A model generated the notes under the pieces. It did no database searches and was not told the origin of the DNA. It saw only the letters and a list, made by a program, of their open reading frames with translations. Of a stretch of DNA of 64,000 nt, positions 18,707-28,349 are shown piece after piece; position 1 is the first letter of the stretch; every line of letters begins with the position of its first letter. Source of the DNA: an uncultured Gammaproteobacteria bacterium (GTDB taxonomy: Bacteria; Pseudomonadota; Gammaproteobacteria; Pseudomonadales; Azotimanducaceae_A); NCBI GenBank assembly GCA_913041025.1, contig CAJWGQ010000002.1, positions 1-64,000 of the forward strand, given 5' to 3'. Position numbers and translations under genes: made by a program.

Positions 18707-18799
18707 ATTCTAATCCCAATTCGGTTGTCTCTACTATTATAATTGGGTTCCATTACGGAATTATATCGACACAATAGCCTAATTGATGCGGAACAGTAC

Positions 18800-19285
18800 A
18801 TGTTGAAGAGTTTTACTTTAAATCGCTTGGTGCGAGTGTGGTTGATGATAGGCTTGTGTTACTTAATTGCAGCTTGTGATTCTGGTCGACCAGCTCTTAC
18901 TTCGACGGGCGAGGTTATGGACTTATCAGCTCCTGAAGATGGCTTTTTGTTGCTCAACTACTGGGCGGATTGGTGTTTGCCATGCAAAGAAGAAATTCCA
19001 GAACTTAATGAGTTGCACCGTGAGGCAAAGGATCATGGGTTAGCCGTCTTTGGCGTCAGCTTTGATGCATTGGTAGGAGGGGCTCTGGAGGAGCAAGTTG
19101 AAAAAATGGAGATTGAGTTTCCAGTGCTGATTGAGGATCCTCGCCAAATGTTTGGGTATGGGGAACCTGAAGTATTGCCGATGACAGTACTGATTGACTC
19201 AGAGGGAAGTATTTCCAAGATTTTAATAGGACCCCAAACGCTCGATGGTATTCTGGCAGAGTTGAAAACACTGAGAAGCTATTAA
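18800..19285 (+). CDS. TlpA-like thioredoxin-domain lipoprotein
   Basis: A 161-residue secreted thioredoxin-like protein. The N terminus has a hydrophobic signal ending in a lipobox (LIAAC), then the thioredoxin domain with active site WCLPC and the cis-proline region EVLPMTVLIDSEG. It probably works on periplasmic disulfides or cytochrome maturation. The frame opens at a TTG at 18743, but the ATG at 18800 puts the signal peptide at the N terminus. Its stop overlaps the proS stop by 4 bases (TTAA). Confidence 0.75.
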   Translation: MLKSFTLNRLVRVWLMIGLCYLIAACDSGRPALTSTGEVMDLSAPEDGFLLLNYWADWCLPCKEEIPELNELHREAKDHGLAVFGVSFDALVGGALEEQVEKMEIEFPVLIEDPRQMFGYGEPEVLPMTVLIDSEGSISKILIGPQTLDGILAELKTLRSY

Positions 19286-21003
19286 CTCTCCTCGTTGTTG
19301 GTCAAATAAACCTTTGACAACGCATCTTCGATAGGCAATTCCTGTGGCTCTAATTCCTTGCGCGTCGAATACTCGACTACTCCTTTCTGCAGAGATTTTT
19401 CGCCCAGGACAATTCGATGAGGTATACCAATAAGATCAGCGTCCGCAAATTTAACCCCAGGGCGTTCTTTGCGATCGTCAATTAGCACTTCCAACCCTCT
19501 GGCCAGCGCTTTTTTGTATATCGAATCGGCGTTGTTTTTCACTAATTCAGATTTGTCGTAATTTAAAGGGATGATATGAAGATGGTACGGAGACAGCTCC
19601 GTGGTTGGCCAGACAATGCCCTTATCATCGTGGTTCTGTTCGATGAGAGCAGCCACCAGCCTTGTTACGCCCATTCCGTAGCAACCCATAATGGGGGCAA
19701 CCGATTTACCTTGGTCATCGAGGACGGTGGCCTTCATGGGTTCGCTGTATTTGCGATCAAGCTGAAAAATATGGCCGACTTCTATACCGCGCTGAAATTT
19801 CAGTGAACCTTGATTGTTGATGGCGGGATCACCTTCAACGACATTGCGTATATCAACTATTTCATGTTTCTTTAAGGGTCTGTCACGATCCCATCGGCAA
19901 TTTGCCAGGTGGTAATCAGTCTTATTTGCGCCGCACACAAAATTAACTAGAGCTGCGGCTTCCCGATCAACGTACAAGGGCAGGTTCGATTGAATTGGTC
20001 CGAGAGATCCAACCTTAACGCCCGTATGTTTAAGTATTTGCTCGTCAGTGGCAAAGCTAATGGGTGCTGTCACGCCTGGTATTTTTTCTGCTTTAACGAG
20101 ATTCAATTCGTGATCGCCCCTAAGAACCAGGGCCATTAAGCCTTCATCGCTTTCGACTAGTAGAGTTTTTAAAATCCCTTTAGCTGGTACAGATAATTGC
20201 TTTGCTACATCGTCAATAGATAATGCATCTGGTGTGTGAATCTCTGTCTGCTCGTCTGCAGTTGTTTCATGAGGTTGTTCTAGTGGGGCGGATTCCGCTT
20301 TCTCAAGGTTAGCTGCGTAATCGCCATCTGTTGCGTAAGCGATGACGTCCTCTCCGGAATTCGCCAACACGTGAAATTCGTGAGAGTTTTCTCCGCCTAT
20401 GTTGCCTGTGTCTGCAATTACTGCGCGATAATCGAGTTGCATTCGATTTAGAATCACACAGTAGCAGTCATAGATCGCTTGATAGGTTTCATCGAAACTC
20501 GTTTGATCCAAGTGAAAGGAGTAGCCATCTTTCATGATGAATTCGCGTGCACGCATTAAGCCGAACCTCGGCCTTGGTTCGTCACGAAACTTTGTTTGGA
20601 TTTGATAATAAGTGGCAGGCAAATCTTTATAGCTATTAACTTCTCTTCTGAAGATGTCGGTAATCACTTCCTCGTGGGTGGGTCCTAAACAAAATTCACG
20701 TTCATGTCGATCTTTTAGCCGACAGAGCTCTGCTCCCATCTTTTCCCATCTGCCGGTTTCTACCCAGAGTTCTGAGGGTTGAACTACGGGCATAAGCAGC
20801 TCTTGTGCACCAGCCTTATCCATTTCTACTCGTATGATGTTTTCAACCTTTCGAAGCACTCTAAGGCCTATGGGTAGCCAGCTGTATAAGCCGCTCGCTA
20901 ACTGTCTTACAAGTCCAGCTCGCATCATCAATTTATGACTGACAACCTCCGCATCAGACGGGTCTTCTTTGAGGGTTGGTATTAGAATTTTCGATTGGTG
21001 CAT
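19282..21003 (-). CDS. proS: prolyl-tRNA synthetase, bacterial type
   Basis: Class II aminoacyl-tRNA synthetase of 573 residues, the length of the bacterial form with an inserted editing domain (E. coli 572). Motif 1 region, motif 2 (TKFRDEPRPRFGLMRAREF), the central YbaK-like editing insert (about 230-390) and motif 3 (GCYGMGVTRLVAALIEQ) appear in order, followed by the anticodon-binding domain. It charges tRNA-Pro and clears mischarged alanine. The start at 21003 is preceded by a 320-base intergenic region. Confidence 0.95.
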   Translation of the reverse strand: MHQSKILIPTLKEDPSDAEVVSHKLMMRAGLVRQLASGLYSWLPIGLRVLRKVENIIRVEMDKAGAQELLMPVVQPSELWVETGRWEKMGAELCRLKDRHEREFCLGPTHEEVITDIFRREVNSYKDLPATYYQIQTKFRDEPRPRFGLMRAREFIMKDGYSFHLDQTSFDETYQAIYDCYCVILNRMQLDYRAVIADTGNIGGENSHEFHVLANSGEDVIAYATDGDYAANLEKAESAPLEQPHETTADEQTEIHTPDALSIDDVAKQLSVPAKGILKTLLVESDEGLMALVLRGDHELNLVKAEKIPGVTAPISFATDEQILKHTGVKVGSLGPIQSNLPLYVDREAAALVNFVCGANKTDYHLANCRWDRDRPLKKHEIVDIRNVVEGDPAINNQGSLKFQRGIEVGHIFQLDRKYSEPMKATVLDDQGKSVAPIMGCYGMGVTRLVAALIEQNHDDKGIVWPTTELSPYHLHIIPLNYDKSELVKNNADSIYKKALARGLEVLIDDRKERPGVKFADADLIGIPHRIVLGEKSLQKGVVEYSTRKELEPQELPIEDALSKVYLTNNEES

Positions 21004-21326
21004 AAAGCCACTATATCCGAATATCGATTAAGCTTCATTGCTTTGGGGCTGATGAGAGTCAAGATGATCCGAGGCTACTTGGGTTGTAACTTAGATTTTG
21101 GTGAAAATTACTTTTGGAAGGGAGCTTGATTGTTAAAAAAGACAAAGACAAAGACAAAGACACAGAACAATAGCCCTCAAAGTGGTGTCTAGCCTTTGTT
21201 TAAGGGCCACACTGATTTCTCATCGATTTAGTTAAGCCGAGATGTAAAAACCATCGAAAGAGCTGTATTTTTGTCAGATTTTCCATGATCATGCCCGCGG
21301 TTAAGGGAAATTAAATCAAATTTGTT
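21004..21326. other. intergenic region between proS and the fmdB-like gene
   Basis: About 320 bases between divergent genes, so it should hold both promoters, but no convincing -35/-10 pair was identified. It contains a hexamer repeat (separate entry). A 15-codon frame from a TTG at 21127 to a TAG runs through the repeat and has GGAAGGGAG just upstream; too short to call a gene. Confidence 0.5.
21138..21161. repeat. four tandem copies of the hexamer AAAGAC
   Basis: A perfect 4 x 6-base tandem repeat upstream of the fmdB-like gene and behind the proS start. Being a multiple of three, unit gain or loss would not shift a reading frame through it. If translated on the plus strand it would give Lys-Asp repeats. 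A candidate site for slipped-strand length variation. Confidence 0.7.
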
Positions 21327-21674
21327 ATGCCTATATTTGAATATATTTGCGACAACTGTGGCCACGAGTTCGAAACGTTACAAAAAGTTAGTGAAGCGCC
21401 GCTAAAGAAGTGTGAGGCTTGTGGCGCTAGGAAATTGCGTAAGAAAATATCGGCGGCTGGTTTTCGGTTAAGTGGTAGCGGTTGGTACGAAACCGATTTC
21501 AAATCGGGAAAAAAGAAAAATGTCTCGAGTTCTGATGATAAATCTGGGGGCGACAGTTCTTCAGGTTCTTCAAAGGATAGTAGTGGATCAACGAGCAAGA
21601 AAGAATCAAGTTCGACGTCCGAGAAGACCACTAATAAATCAAGCAAAACCTCAAAAACAGGCGGCGACAAATAA
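21327..21674 (+). CDS. FmdB-family zinc ribbon protein with Ser/Lys-rich tail
   Basis: A 115-residue protein. The N terminus is a zinc ribbon with Cys pairs at 8/11 and 29/32 (MPIFEYICDNCGHEFE, KKCEACG), the regulatory FmdB/YfgK-like type often found near aspS. After residue 60 the chain becomes a low-complexity tail of S, K, D, T and G. Function unknown; probably nucleic-acid or protein binding. It lies 20 bases before aspS and is probably in its operon. Confidence 0.8.
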   Translation: MPIFEYICDNCGHEFETLQKVSEAPLKKCEACGARKLRKKISAAGFRLSGSGWYETDFKSGKKKNVSSSDDKSGGDSSSGSSKDSSGSTSKKESSSTSEKTTNKSSKTSKTGGDK

Positions 21675-21694
21675 AAGTTTTACAAGTTTAAATT

Positions 21695-23449
21695 ATGCGA
21701 AGTCATTATTGCGGTGAAGTAAAGAAATCGGAGGTCGGGCAAGAGGTTGAGGTCTGTGGCTGGGTGCACAGAAGACGTGATCATGGAGGGGTGATCTTTT
21801 TGGATGTGAGAGATCGGTCTGGAATAGTTCAGGTCGTTTATGACCCCGATACGCAGGATAGTTTTGCGACAGCTGATCGAGTGCGTAATGAATTTGTTTT
21901 GAAGGCAAAGGGTTTGGTTCGAGATCGCCCTGATGGGACTGTGAACCCGGAGATGGCGACGGGTGAAGTCGAGATATTAGGTAGTCAGCTGGAAATTCTT
22001 AATGCCGCATTAACCCCACCTTTTCAATTGGACGAGTACTCGGAGGCTGGTGAGGACGTTCGTTTAAAATATCGCTACATGGATTTGAGACGTCCCGAAA
22101 TGCAGGAAAAACTGAAGGTCAGGGCTCAGATTACCAGTGCGATCCGATCGGTTTTAGAAGAAGAAAATTTTCTGGAAGTGGAGACGCCAACCCTATCAAA
22201 GTCTACTCCTGAAGGAGCCAGAGATTACCTGGTTCCTAGTAGAACCTATCCAGGACAGTTTTTTGCTTTACCCCAGTCACCACAAATTTATAAGCAGCTC
22301 TTGATGATGTCTGGTCTGGATAGATATTACCAGGTAGCTCGCTGCTATCGAGACGAAGATCTGAGAGCTGATAGGCAGCCAGAGTTCACACAAATAGATA
22401 TAGAAGCCTCTTTCATTAGTGCTCAAGACATCATGGCGCTAACAGAGGATATGCTAAAAAAAGTTTTTCGAAGAGTGTTACAAATTGAACTTGAAGATTT
22501 TCCAATACTCAGTTGGGAAAATGCGATGAGAGATTATGGCAGTGATCGACCCGACCTCAGAAACCCTTTGAAATTGCAAGATGTGGCAGATTTGATGCAG
22601 GAGGTTGATTTCAAGGTGTTTAGTGGGCCTGCTAATGACCAAGGTAGTCGAGTCGTCGCTTTGTTAGCGCCAGGCGGTGGCAGACTCTCTCGAAAGGTGA
22701 TCGATGACTATACGAAATTTGTCGGAGTGTATGGCGCTAAGGGACTGGCATATATTAAGGTCAACAAGAGGTCCGATGGAATTGAAGGATTGCAGTCACC
22801 TATTCTCAAGTTTATTCCCGAAGAAACTGTCGAATTGCTGTTAGACAGAGTCGATGCAAGCGACGGTGATATAGTCTTTTTCGGGGCTGATAAAAGCAAA
22901 ACAGTGAATGATGCGATGGGTGCGCTCCGTCAAAAGCTGGCCGAAGACCTCGAGATCATTGGATCAGGGTTTGCGCCTTGCTGGGTGGTTGACTTTCCAA
23001 TGTTTTCCTCGTCACGCGAGGGGCTTGCAGCGGAACATCACCCTTTTACGCGACCGACTTCTTCGGTCGAAGACTTATTGGCTGATCCTATTTCGGCGAA
23101 GGCGGAAGCTTACGACGTGATATTGAATGGTTACGAGCTAGGAGGTGGGTCGTTAAGGATCCATGATGAAGAAATTCAGGAGGCGGTTTTTAAGTTATTA
23201 GGAATGGATGAAAATGAAGTTAAATCCAAATTTGGATTTCTTCTAGACGCGTTAAAGTTTGGCTGCCCGCCACATGGAGGCATCGCTTTGGGACTTGACC
23301 GAATAGTCATGCTTATGACTGACAGTCCCTCTATCAGGGATGTTATTGCTTTTCCTAAAACTCAAAGTGCTTCTTGCTTAATGATGGCGGCTCCTGGAGA
23401 GGTAGACGAAAAACAGCTAAAGGAGCTAAACATCCGTCTTCGGTCATAA
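21695..23449 (+). CDS. aspS: aspartyl-tRNA synthetase
   Basis: Class II synthetase of 584 residues with the N-terminal OB-fold anticodon-binding domain ([24 protein letters not shown]), motif 2 ([23 protein letters not shown]), the bacterial GAD insert (about 290-420) and motif 3 ([14 protein letters not shown]). It charges tRNA-Asp; whether it also charges tRNA-Asn cannot be settled without checking for asnS or gatCAB elsewhere. Head of the block aspS-yebC-ruvCAB. Confidence 0.95.
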   Translation: MRSHYCGEVKKSEVGQEVEVCGWVHRRRDHGGVIFLDVRDRSGIVQVVYDPDTQDSFATADRVRNEFVLKAKGLVRDRPDGTVNPEMATGEVEILGSQLEILNAALTPPFQLDEYSEAGEDVRLKYRYMDLRRPEMQEKLKVRAQITSAIRSVLEEENFLEVETPTLSKSTPEGARDYLVPSRTYPGQFFALPQSPQIYKQLLMMSGLDRYYQVARCYRDEDLRADRQPEFTQIDIEASFISAQDIMALTEDMLKKVFRRVLQIELEDFPILSWENAMRDYGSDRPDLRNPLKLQDVADLMQEVDFKVFSGPANDQGSRVVALLAPGGGRLSRKVIDDYTKFVGVYGAKGLAYIKVNKRSDGIEGLQSPILKFIPEETVELLLDRVDASDGDIVFFGADKSKTVNDAMGALRQKLAEDLEIIGSGFAPCWVVDFPMFSSSREGLAAEHHPFTRPTSSVEDLLADPISAKAEAYDVILNGYELGGGSLRIHDEEIQEAVFKLLGMDENEVKSKFGFLLDALKFGCPPHGGIALGLDRIVMLMTDSPSIRDVIAFPKTQSASCLMMAAPGEVDEKQLKELNIRLRS

Positions 23450-23505
23450 TGATGCAGAGTTTGAAAACCTAAAGAAACAGTTAAACCGTTAGAAGAAGGG
23501 CTTAA

Positions 23506-24243
23506 ATGGCTGGGCATAGTAAGTGGGCAAATATCAAACACCGCAAAGCGGCTCAAGATAAGAAGCGCGGTAAGCTGTACACTAAAATCATAAGAGAAAT
23601 TACGGTAGCGGCGCGATTAGGGGGTGGTGACCCTTCGGATAATCCGAGGCTCAGAGCTTCTGTAGACAAGGCTCTTGGAGCGAACATGCCCAAGGACACC
23701 ATAGATCGGGCGATACAAAGAGGTGCGGGAGGAGGCGAAGGTTCTGATGTAGAAGAGCTGTTGTATGAGGGCTATGGCCCGGGGGGAATAGCTATACTCG
23801 TTGAAGCCATGACGGATAATCGTAATCGAACCGTTGCAGAGGTCAGACATGCATTCAGCAAGTTTAACGGTAATTTGGGAACGGATGGCTCAGTCGCTTA
23901 TTTGTTCGAGAAGAAAGGTGTCATAAGTTTTGAGCCTGGATTTAATGAAGAGCAGATCATGGAAGTTGTTTTAGAGTCTGGCGCTGAAGATATAGAAATC
24001 GAAGAAGACGGTTCGATAGTGATCACAACTGCATGGGAGGAGCTTTCTGCTGTGAGTCAGAGCCTTCGAGAATCTGGATTTGATGCTAGTCATTCCGAAG
24101 TAACCATGCTGGCTTCCAATAGTATTGAATGTGATGCTGAGGTAGGCGCAAAAGTAATAAAACTAATTGAAGCCCTGGAGGATCTCGATGATTCGCAAGA
24201 AGTTTTTAGTAATGCCATCATTCCAGAAGAAGCCTATGGCTAA
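23506..24243 (+). CDS. yebC: YebC/PmpR-family protein
   Basis: A 245-residue member of the YebC/TACO1 family; the start [23 protein letters not shown] and the block [14 protein letters not shown] are near-invariant. Members bind DNA (quorum-sensing regulator PmpR in Pseudomonas) or relieve ribosome stalling. It is just upstream of ruvC (27-base gap), the usual position. Confidence 0.95.
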   Translation: MAGHSKWANIKHRKAAQDKKRGKLYTKIIREITVAARLGGGDPSDNPRLRASVDKALGANMPKDTIDRAIQRGAGGGEGSDVEELLYEGYGPGGIAILVEAMTDNRNRTVAEVRHAFSKFNGNLGTDGSVAYLFEKKGVISFEPGFNEEQIMEVVLESGAEDIEIEEDGSIVITTAWEELSAVSQSLRESGFDASHSEVTMLASNSIECDAEVGAKVIKLIEALEDLDDSQEVFSNAIIPEEAYG

Positions 24244-24270
24244 GATTGCAACGAAGAAGGTCGAATTGGT

Positions 24271-24750
24271 TTGCGGCGGGTAATCGGAGTTGATCCTGGG
24301 TCAAGAAAGACCGGCTACGGAATAATTGAAATTTCGTTATCAAAAATAAACTATGTGACTAGCGGACACATTTCTGTTGATCATGAGGTTTTCCCCAAGC
24401 GGCTGGGCATTATTTACTCTGAGGTCCTTGAGCTAGCAACGAGTTATGAAGTCCAGGAGATGGCTATAGAAGATGTCTTCCTTGCAAAAAATCCTAATTC
24501 CGCCCTGAAATTGGGGCAGGCGAGGGGAGTCGCAATCGCCGCAGGCATTGCCAAAGATTTAGAGATTTTCGAATATGCAGCGCGACAAGTGAAAAAAACG
24601 ATTGTGGGTAAAGGTGGTGCTAGCAAGGCTCAAATTCAACACATGGTTCGAGTATTGCTGAATTTACCTGGAGTTCCCCAATCTGACGCAGCCGATGGTC
24701 TGGCGATAGCCCTATGCCATGCTCACAGCACTAGACGGCCAGAACTTTGA
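24271..24750 (+). CDS. ruvC: Holliday junction resolvase RuvC
   Basis: Junction-cutting endonuclease of 159 residues, somewhat shorter than E. coli RuvC (173). The acidic catalytic residues are D8 (GVDPGSRKTGYG), E67 (AIEDVF) and the pair in SDAADGLAIALCHAH near the C terminus. It starts with TTG; GAAGG lies about ten bases upstream. The stop overlaps the ruvA TTG start by 4 bases. Confidence 0.9.
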   Translation: MRRVIGVDPGSRKTGYGIIEISLSKINYVTSGHISVDHEVFPKRLGIIYSEVLELATSYEVQEMAIEDVFLAKNPNSALKLGQARGVAIAAGIAKDLEIFEYAARQVKKTIVGKGGASKAQIQHMVRVLLNLPGVPQSDAADGLAIALCHAHSTRRPEL

Positions 24751-25370
24751 TCAGTCAGATTAGAGGTAAATTGATCGAAGTAGATGAAGAAAAAATCGTT
24801 CTTGATGTCGGTGGGGTTGGTTATGAAATCGAGGCCTCTTCTAGCGTTCTGAATGCCCTACCTGTAGATAAAAATCAGGAAATCTCTCTAATGTGTCATT
24901 TCGTAGTGAGAGAGGACGCGCAGTTGCTCTACGGATTTAGTTCAAAAGAGGAGCGATCACTCTTCAGGGCATACATAAAAATCAACGGGGTTGGGCCAAG
25001 ACTCGGTTTGGCACTCTTAGCTTCTTTGAGCATGAATGACCTCAGTCACATAGTTGACCAAAATGATGTGGGATTGTTGCAGAAAGTGCCGGGTGTAGGA
25101 AAGAAAACTGCGGAAAGATTATTGGTCGAACTAAAAAATCAGTTAGGTGATTTGCTGAAATTGCAAAGCCATGGAGTATCCGATCAAAATAAAGTAACTG
25201 GGTCCGCGTCTTTGGCTAGAGAAGCTGGTGAAGCGTTGATGGCCCTCGGGTATAAGCAACAGGAATCCAGCGAAGCGGTGACAAGGGCATTGACTGAAGT
25301 TTCTGACCATACTAGTTTAACGCTTAACGAGCTTGTGCGATTGGCTTTGAGAAATTTCATTCGGGAATGA
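24747..25370 (+). CDS. ruvA: Holliday junction branch migration subunit RuvA
   Basis: A 207-residue junction-binding protein with the N-terminal OB domain (MISQIRGKLIEVDEEKIVLDVGGVGYEI), tandem helix-hairpin-helix region (INGVGPRLGLALLA, VPGVGKKTAERLLVELK) and the C-terminal RuvB-binding domain (EAGEALMALGYKQQE). Translation starts at TTG inside the ruvC stop. RuvA tetramers hold the junction while RuvB pumps DNA. Confidence 0.95.
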   Translation: MISQIRGKLIEVDEEKIVLDVGGVGYEIEASSSVLNALPVDKNQEISLMCHFVVREDAQLLYGFSSKEERSLFRAYIKINGVGPRLGLALLASLSMNDLSHIVDQNDVGLLQKVPGVGKKTAERLLVELKNQLGDLLKLQSHGVSDQNKVTGSASLAREAGEALMALGYKQQESSEAVTRALTEVSDHTSLTLNELVRLALRNFIRE

Positions 25371-25376
25371 CGCTTT

Positions 25377-26438
25377 ATGACGATTGAGCCGGACCGATTT
25401 GTTTCCCCGAAAGTGGACTCCAAAGAGCAAGGATATGATAAAGCGTTAAGACCTACCAAATTGCGGGAATACATTGGCCAGGAATCGGTCAAAGAACAAC
25501 TCGAGATTTTTATTAAAGCTGCTCTTGGCAGAGGGGAAGTACTAGACCATGCGTTGATATTTGGTCCCCCTGGTTTAGGAAAAACCACGTTGGCAAACAT
25601 TATTGCTAATGAGATGTCAGTTGATATAAAAGCAACATCGGGGCCGGTTCTGGAAAAACCAGGGGACCTTGCTGCGATGCTTACAAATTTAAATCATGGC
25701 GATGTAATATTCGTAGATGAGATTCATCGATTAAATCCGGTCGTTGAAGAGATACTCTATCCGGCTCTTGAAGATTTTCAGTTAGACATATTGATCGGTG
25801 AGGGACCGGCGGCGAAAAGTTTGAAACTCGATTTGCCCCCCTTTACTTTGATCGGAGCGACTACCCGAGCTGGGCTTTTAACTTCTCCGCTGAGAGATCG
25901 ATTTGGGATAGTCCAGCGACTGGATTTTTATACGGAGAGTGAGTTATCTGACATTGTTAAGCGCTCGGCCTCTAAACTGGAATTGCCGATAGAGCCCGAG
26001 GGTTGCCAAGAGGTCGCCCGACGTTCAAGGGGTACGCCTCGTATTGCGAATCGTCTACTGCGGCGAGTCAGAGATTTTGTTGAGGTTAAAGCCGATGGAA
26101 AGGTGACGTCTGGTTTGGCGGATCAGGCCCTGAATCTCTTGAAAGTTGATAAGGAAGGATTCGATGCCATGGATCGCAAATTGCTGACAACGATCCTGGA
26201 TAATTTCGAGGGCGGTCCGGTGGGGTTAGAGGCGTTGGCGGCATCGCTGAATGAAGAGAAAGATACGATTGAAGAGGTTATAGAGCCCTATTTAATACAG
26301 CAAGGTTACTTGGTTAGAACGCCGAGAGGCCGCACCGTGACTCAAAAATGTTATACCCATTTTGGGCTCGAAAAAAATACGAATTCTCTTTCAAGACAAG
26401 CCGTTGAAAAAGGACAGAGCGAATTATCACTAGATTAA
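25377..26438 (+). CDS. ruvB: Holliday junction branch migration ATPase RuvB
   Basis: AAA+ motor of 353 residues: Walker [13 protein letters not shown], Walker [11 protein letters not shown], sensor 1 IGATTRAG, arginine finger region SPLRDRFG, and the C-terminal winged helix ([12 protein letters not shown]). It starts 6 bases after ruvA. In pseudomonads ybgC follows; here tolQ starts 9 bases on. Confidence 0.95.
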   Translation: MTIEPDRFVSPKVDSKEQGYDKALRPTKLREYIGQESVKEQLEIFIKAALGRGEVLDHALIFGPPGLGKTTLANIIANEMSVDIKATSGPVLEKPGDLAAMLTNLNHGDVIFVDEIHRLNPVVEEILYPALEDFQLDILIGEGPAAKSLKLDLPPFTLIGATTRAGLLTSPLRDRFGIVQRLDFYTESELSDIVKRSASKLELPIEPEGCQEVARRSRGTPRIANRLLRRVRDFVEVKADGKVTSGLADQALNLLKVDKEGFDAMDRKLLTTILDNFEGGPVGLEALAASLNEEKDTIEEVIEPYLIQQGYLVRTPRGRTVTQKCYTHFGLEKNTNSLSRQAVEKGQSELSLD

Positions 26439-26447
26439 GAAACAAAA

Positions 26448-27131
26448 ATGCCTAGCCAACTATCGATTTATGATTTGATTGCAAATGCGAGCTTGCTGGT
26501 CCAGTTGGTCATGTTGTTGCTGGTTGTCGTATCCATTATTTCTTGGATGATGATTTTCCAGAAGTGGTTTTTGCTCAGAAGAGCACAAATTGAATATGAA
26601 GCCTTTGAGGACCATTTTTGGTCAGGTATAGACCTGCGCCAGTTTTACAATGAACTGGAAGAGGTTGAGGGCCTAAATGGCATCGAAAATATTTTTGTGT
26701 CCGGTTTTAAGGAATTTTTGCGATTATCCGAGCAATCGGAAGCCGACCCTGAAGCTATAATGCAGGGAGTACAAAGAGCGATGCGGGTAGCGCTCAACAG
26801 AGAAGAAGCCCGCCTGGAGACGAATCTCGCTTTTCTGGCGACTGTAGGCTCTACGAGTCCTTATGTTGGTTTATTTGGTACAGTTTGGGGGATCATGAAC
26901 TCTTTTAGATCGCTGGCAAATATGAGTCAAGCAACGCTAGCTTCGGTTGCGCCGGGTATCTCTGAAGCGTTAATTGCGACCGCCATGGGATTGTTCGCCG
27001 CGATTCCAGCGGTTATTGGCTACAATCGTTTTTCTGCCAAAGCGGACTCCATCACTGATCTATATCAGACCTTCAGCGACGAGCTAATTACGATTTTGCA
27101 CCGGGCTGCGCACAGCCAAACGAAGGAATAG
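26448..27131 (+). CDS. tolQ: Tol-Pal system proton channel subunit TolQ
   Basis: A 227-residue inner-membrane protein with three helices (about 18-40, 130-155, 165-190) and the family block ATVGSTSPYVGLFGTVWGIMNSFRSL. With TolR it uses the proton gradient to energise TolA for outer-membrane constriction at division. It directly follows ruvB. Confidence 0.95.
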   Translation: MPSQLSIYDLIANASLLVQLVMLLLVVVSIISWMMIFQKWFLLRRAQIEYEAFEDHFWSGIDLRQFYNELEEVEGLNGIENIFVSGFKEFLRLSEQSEADPEAIMQGVQRAMRVALNREEARLETNLAFLATVGSTSPYVGLFGTVWGIMNSFRSLANMSQATLASVAPGISEALIATAMGLFAAIPAVIGYNRFSAKADSITDLYQTFSDELITILHRAAHSQTKE

Positions 27132-27148
27132 TTAATAAGGAATTAGTT

Positions 27149-27580
27149 GTGTCCACGAAACGAAAGCCGATGTCTGAAATCAATGTGGTTCCATATATCG
27201 ATGTAATGTTAGTTTTGCTGGTGATATTTATGGCAACCGCACCGCTATTAACGCAAGGAGTCATAGTCGACTTACCTGAAGCCGCTTCGGAACCAGTTCC
27301 TCAAGACCAACAGGACCCACTGGTTATATCGATGAATTCCGACGGTGCAATTTTTCTCAACATAGGGCTAGATCAAAAAGATCAGAAAGGATCACGAGTG
27401 ACGATATTTTCTTTAAGCGAACAAGCGGGCAAAATCCTTCGAGAGCGAAGTGATCTGCCTGTTTACGTTCGTGCCGACCAAAAATTGCAGTATGGAAGTG
27501 TGGTTGAAGTCATGACGGTTTTGCAGAAAGCTGGAGCAAAGAGTGTTGGTCTTATAACTGAACCCCCAGATTTGAATTAA
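27149..27580 (+). CDS. tolR: Tol-Pal system subunit TolR
   Basis: A 143-residue ExbD/TolR protein, GTG start. The N-terminal helix carries the proton-relay aspartate in INVVPYIDVMLVLLVIFMATAPLL; the periplasmic domain follows, with YVRADQKLQYGSVVEVMTVLQKAG. Seventeen bases after tolQ. Confidence 0.95.
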   Translation: MSTKRKPMSEINVVPYIDVMLVLLVIFMATAPLLTQGVIVDLPEAASEPVPQDQQDPLVISMNSDGAIFLNIGLDQKDQKGSRVTIFSLSEQAGKILRERSDLPVYVRADQKLQYGSVVEVMTVLQKAGAKSVGLITEPPDLN

Positions 27581-27592
27581 GAGACAGTCACT

Positions 27593-28297
27593 GTGATCCT
27601 TAAATACGGTGTGCCTTTCCTTCTTGCTCTGGTGATCCATTTTCTAGCGTTTTTTTTTGTCGGTAAAAATTGGGACGAAATTGAAAAACCCTCTGCGTAT
27701 GTTGACCTCAACACAATAAAGGCGGAACTAATAGTAATAGAGCCAAGTCCACCTCCTAAATATAATTCGGATGAACCAGTTTTAACGACTCCCAAGAAAG
27801 AGAGTCAATCCCTCGAAGATCGAACTCAACCGAAGACGCCGGCGATGGAGATCCAGGTAAAAGAGGTGCAACAAAAGACTAATTTGGAGAATTTGGAAGA
27901 CGATTCCGTTTTGAACAAACAAGTGTTGGCGGACTTGTCCAAAACGGGATTTGAAAGCACGCTTCAAGAAGAAGCAATAGCTTTGAACGAGTCAACTGAC
28001 CGACGGGTAGCAAACTCCTATCAAGCGAAAATATATAACCAAGTGAGGAGTAATTGGAGCCGTCCACCCAGTGCAAGAAATGGAATGCAGACAAAATTAC
28101 TGGTCGAGCTAATTCCGACAGGTGAAGTCATGTCGGTGTCCATTATAGAATCTTCCGGGGTGTTGGCTTTTGATCGTTCGGCGGAACAAGCTGTAAAACG
28201 CTCCGGAAAATTTGAGGTGCCAGATAACAACCAGTTATTTGAAGAGTATTTCAGAAGGTTTTACTTTTTGTTCAAACCAGAAGATTTGCTGAGATAG
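27593..28297 (+). CDS. tolA: Tol-Pal system protein TolA, short form
   Basis: A 234-residue protein with the TolA plan: an N-terminal membrane anchor (VPFLLALVIHFLAFFFVG), a proline- and charge-rich linker, and a C-terminal domain (about 140-234; YQAKIYNQVRSNWSRPP, LVELIPTGEVMSVSIIESSG). The middle part is only about 100 residues and lacks the long Ala/Lys/Glu repeat helix of E. coli TolA (421 residues) or the longer form in Pseudomonas. It starts at GTG. The gene's position between tolR and tolB makes the identity safe. Confidence 0.85.
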   Translation: MILKYGVPFLLALVIHFLAFFFVGKNWDEIEKPSAYVDLNTIKAELIVIEPSPPPKYNSDEPVLTTPKKESQSLEDRTQPKTPAMEIQVKEVQQKTNLENLEDDSVLNKQVLADLSKTGFESTLQEEAIALNESTDRRVANSYQAKIYNQVRSNWSRPPSARNGMQTKLLVELIPTGEVMSVSIIESSGVLAFDRSAEQAVKRSGKFEVPDNNQLFEEYFRRFYFLFKPEDLLR

Positions 28298-28349
28298 TTT
28301 GAATGTCGGTGTAACAGAATTGCAGAGTTGCCAAATAGAGGTTTTTAGC

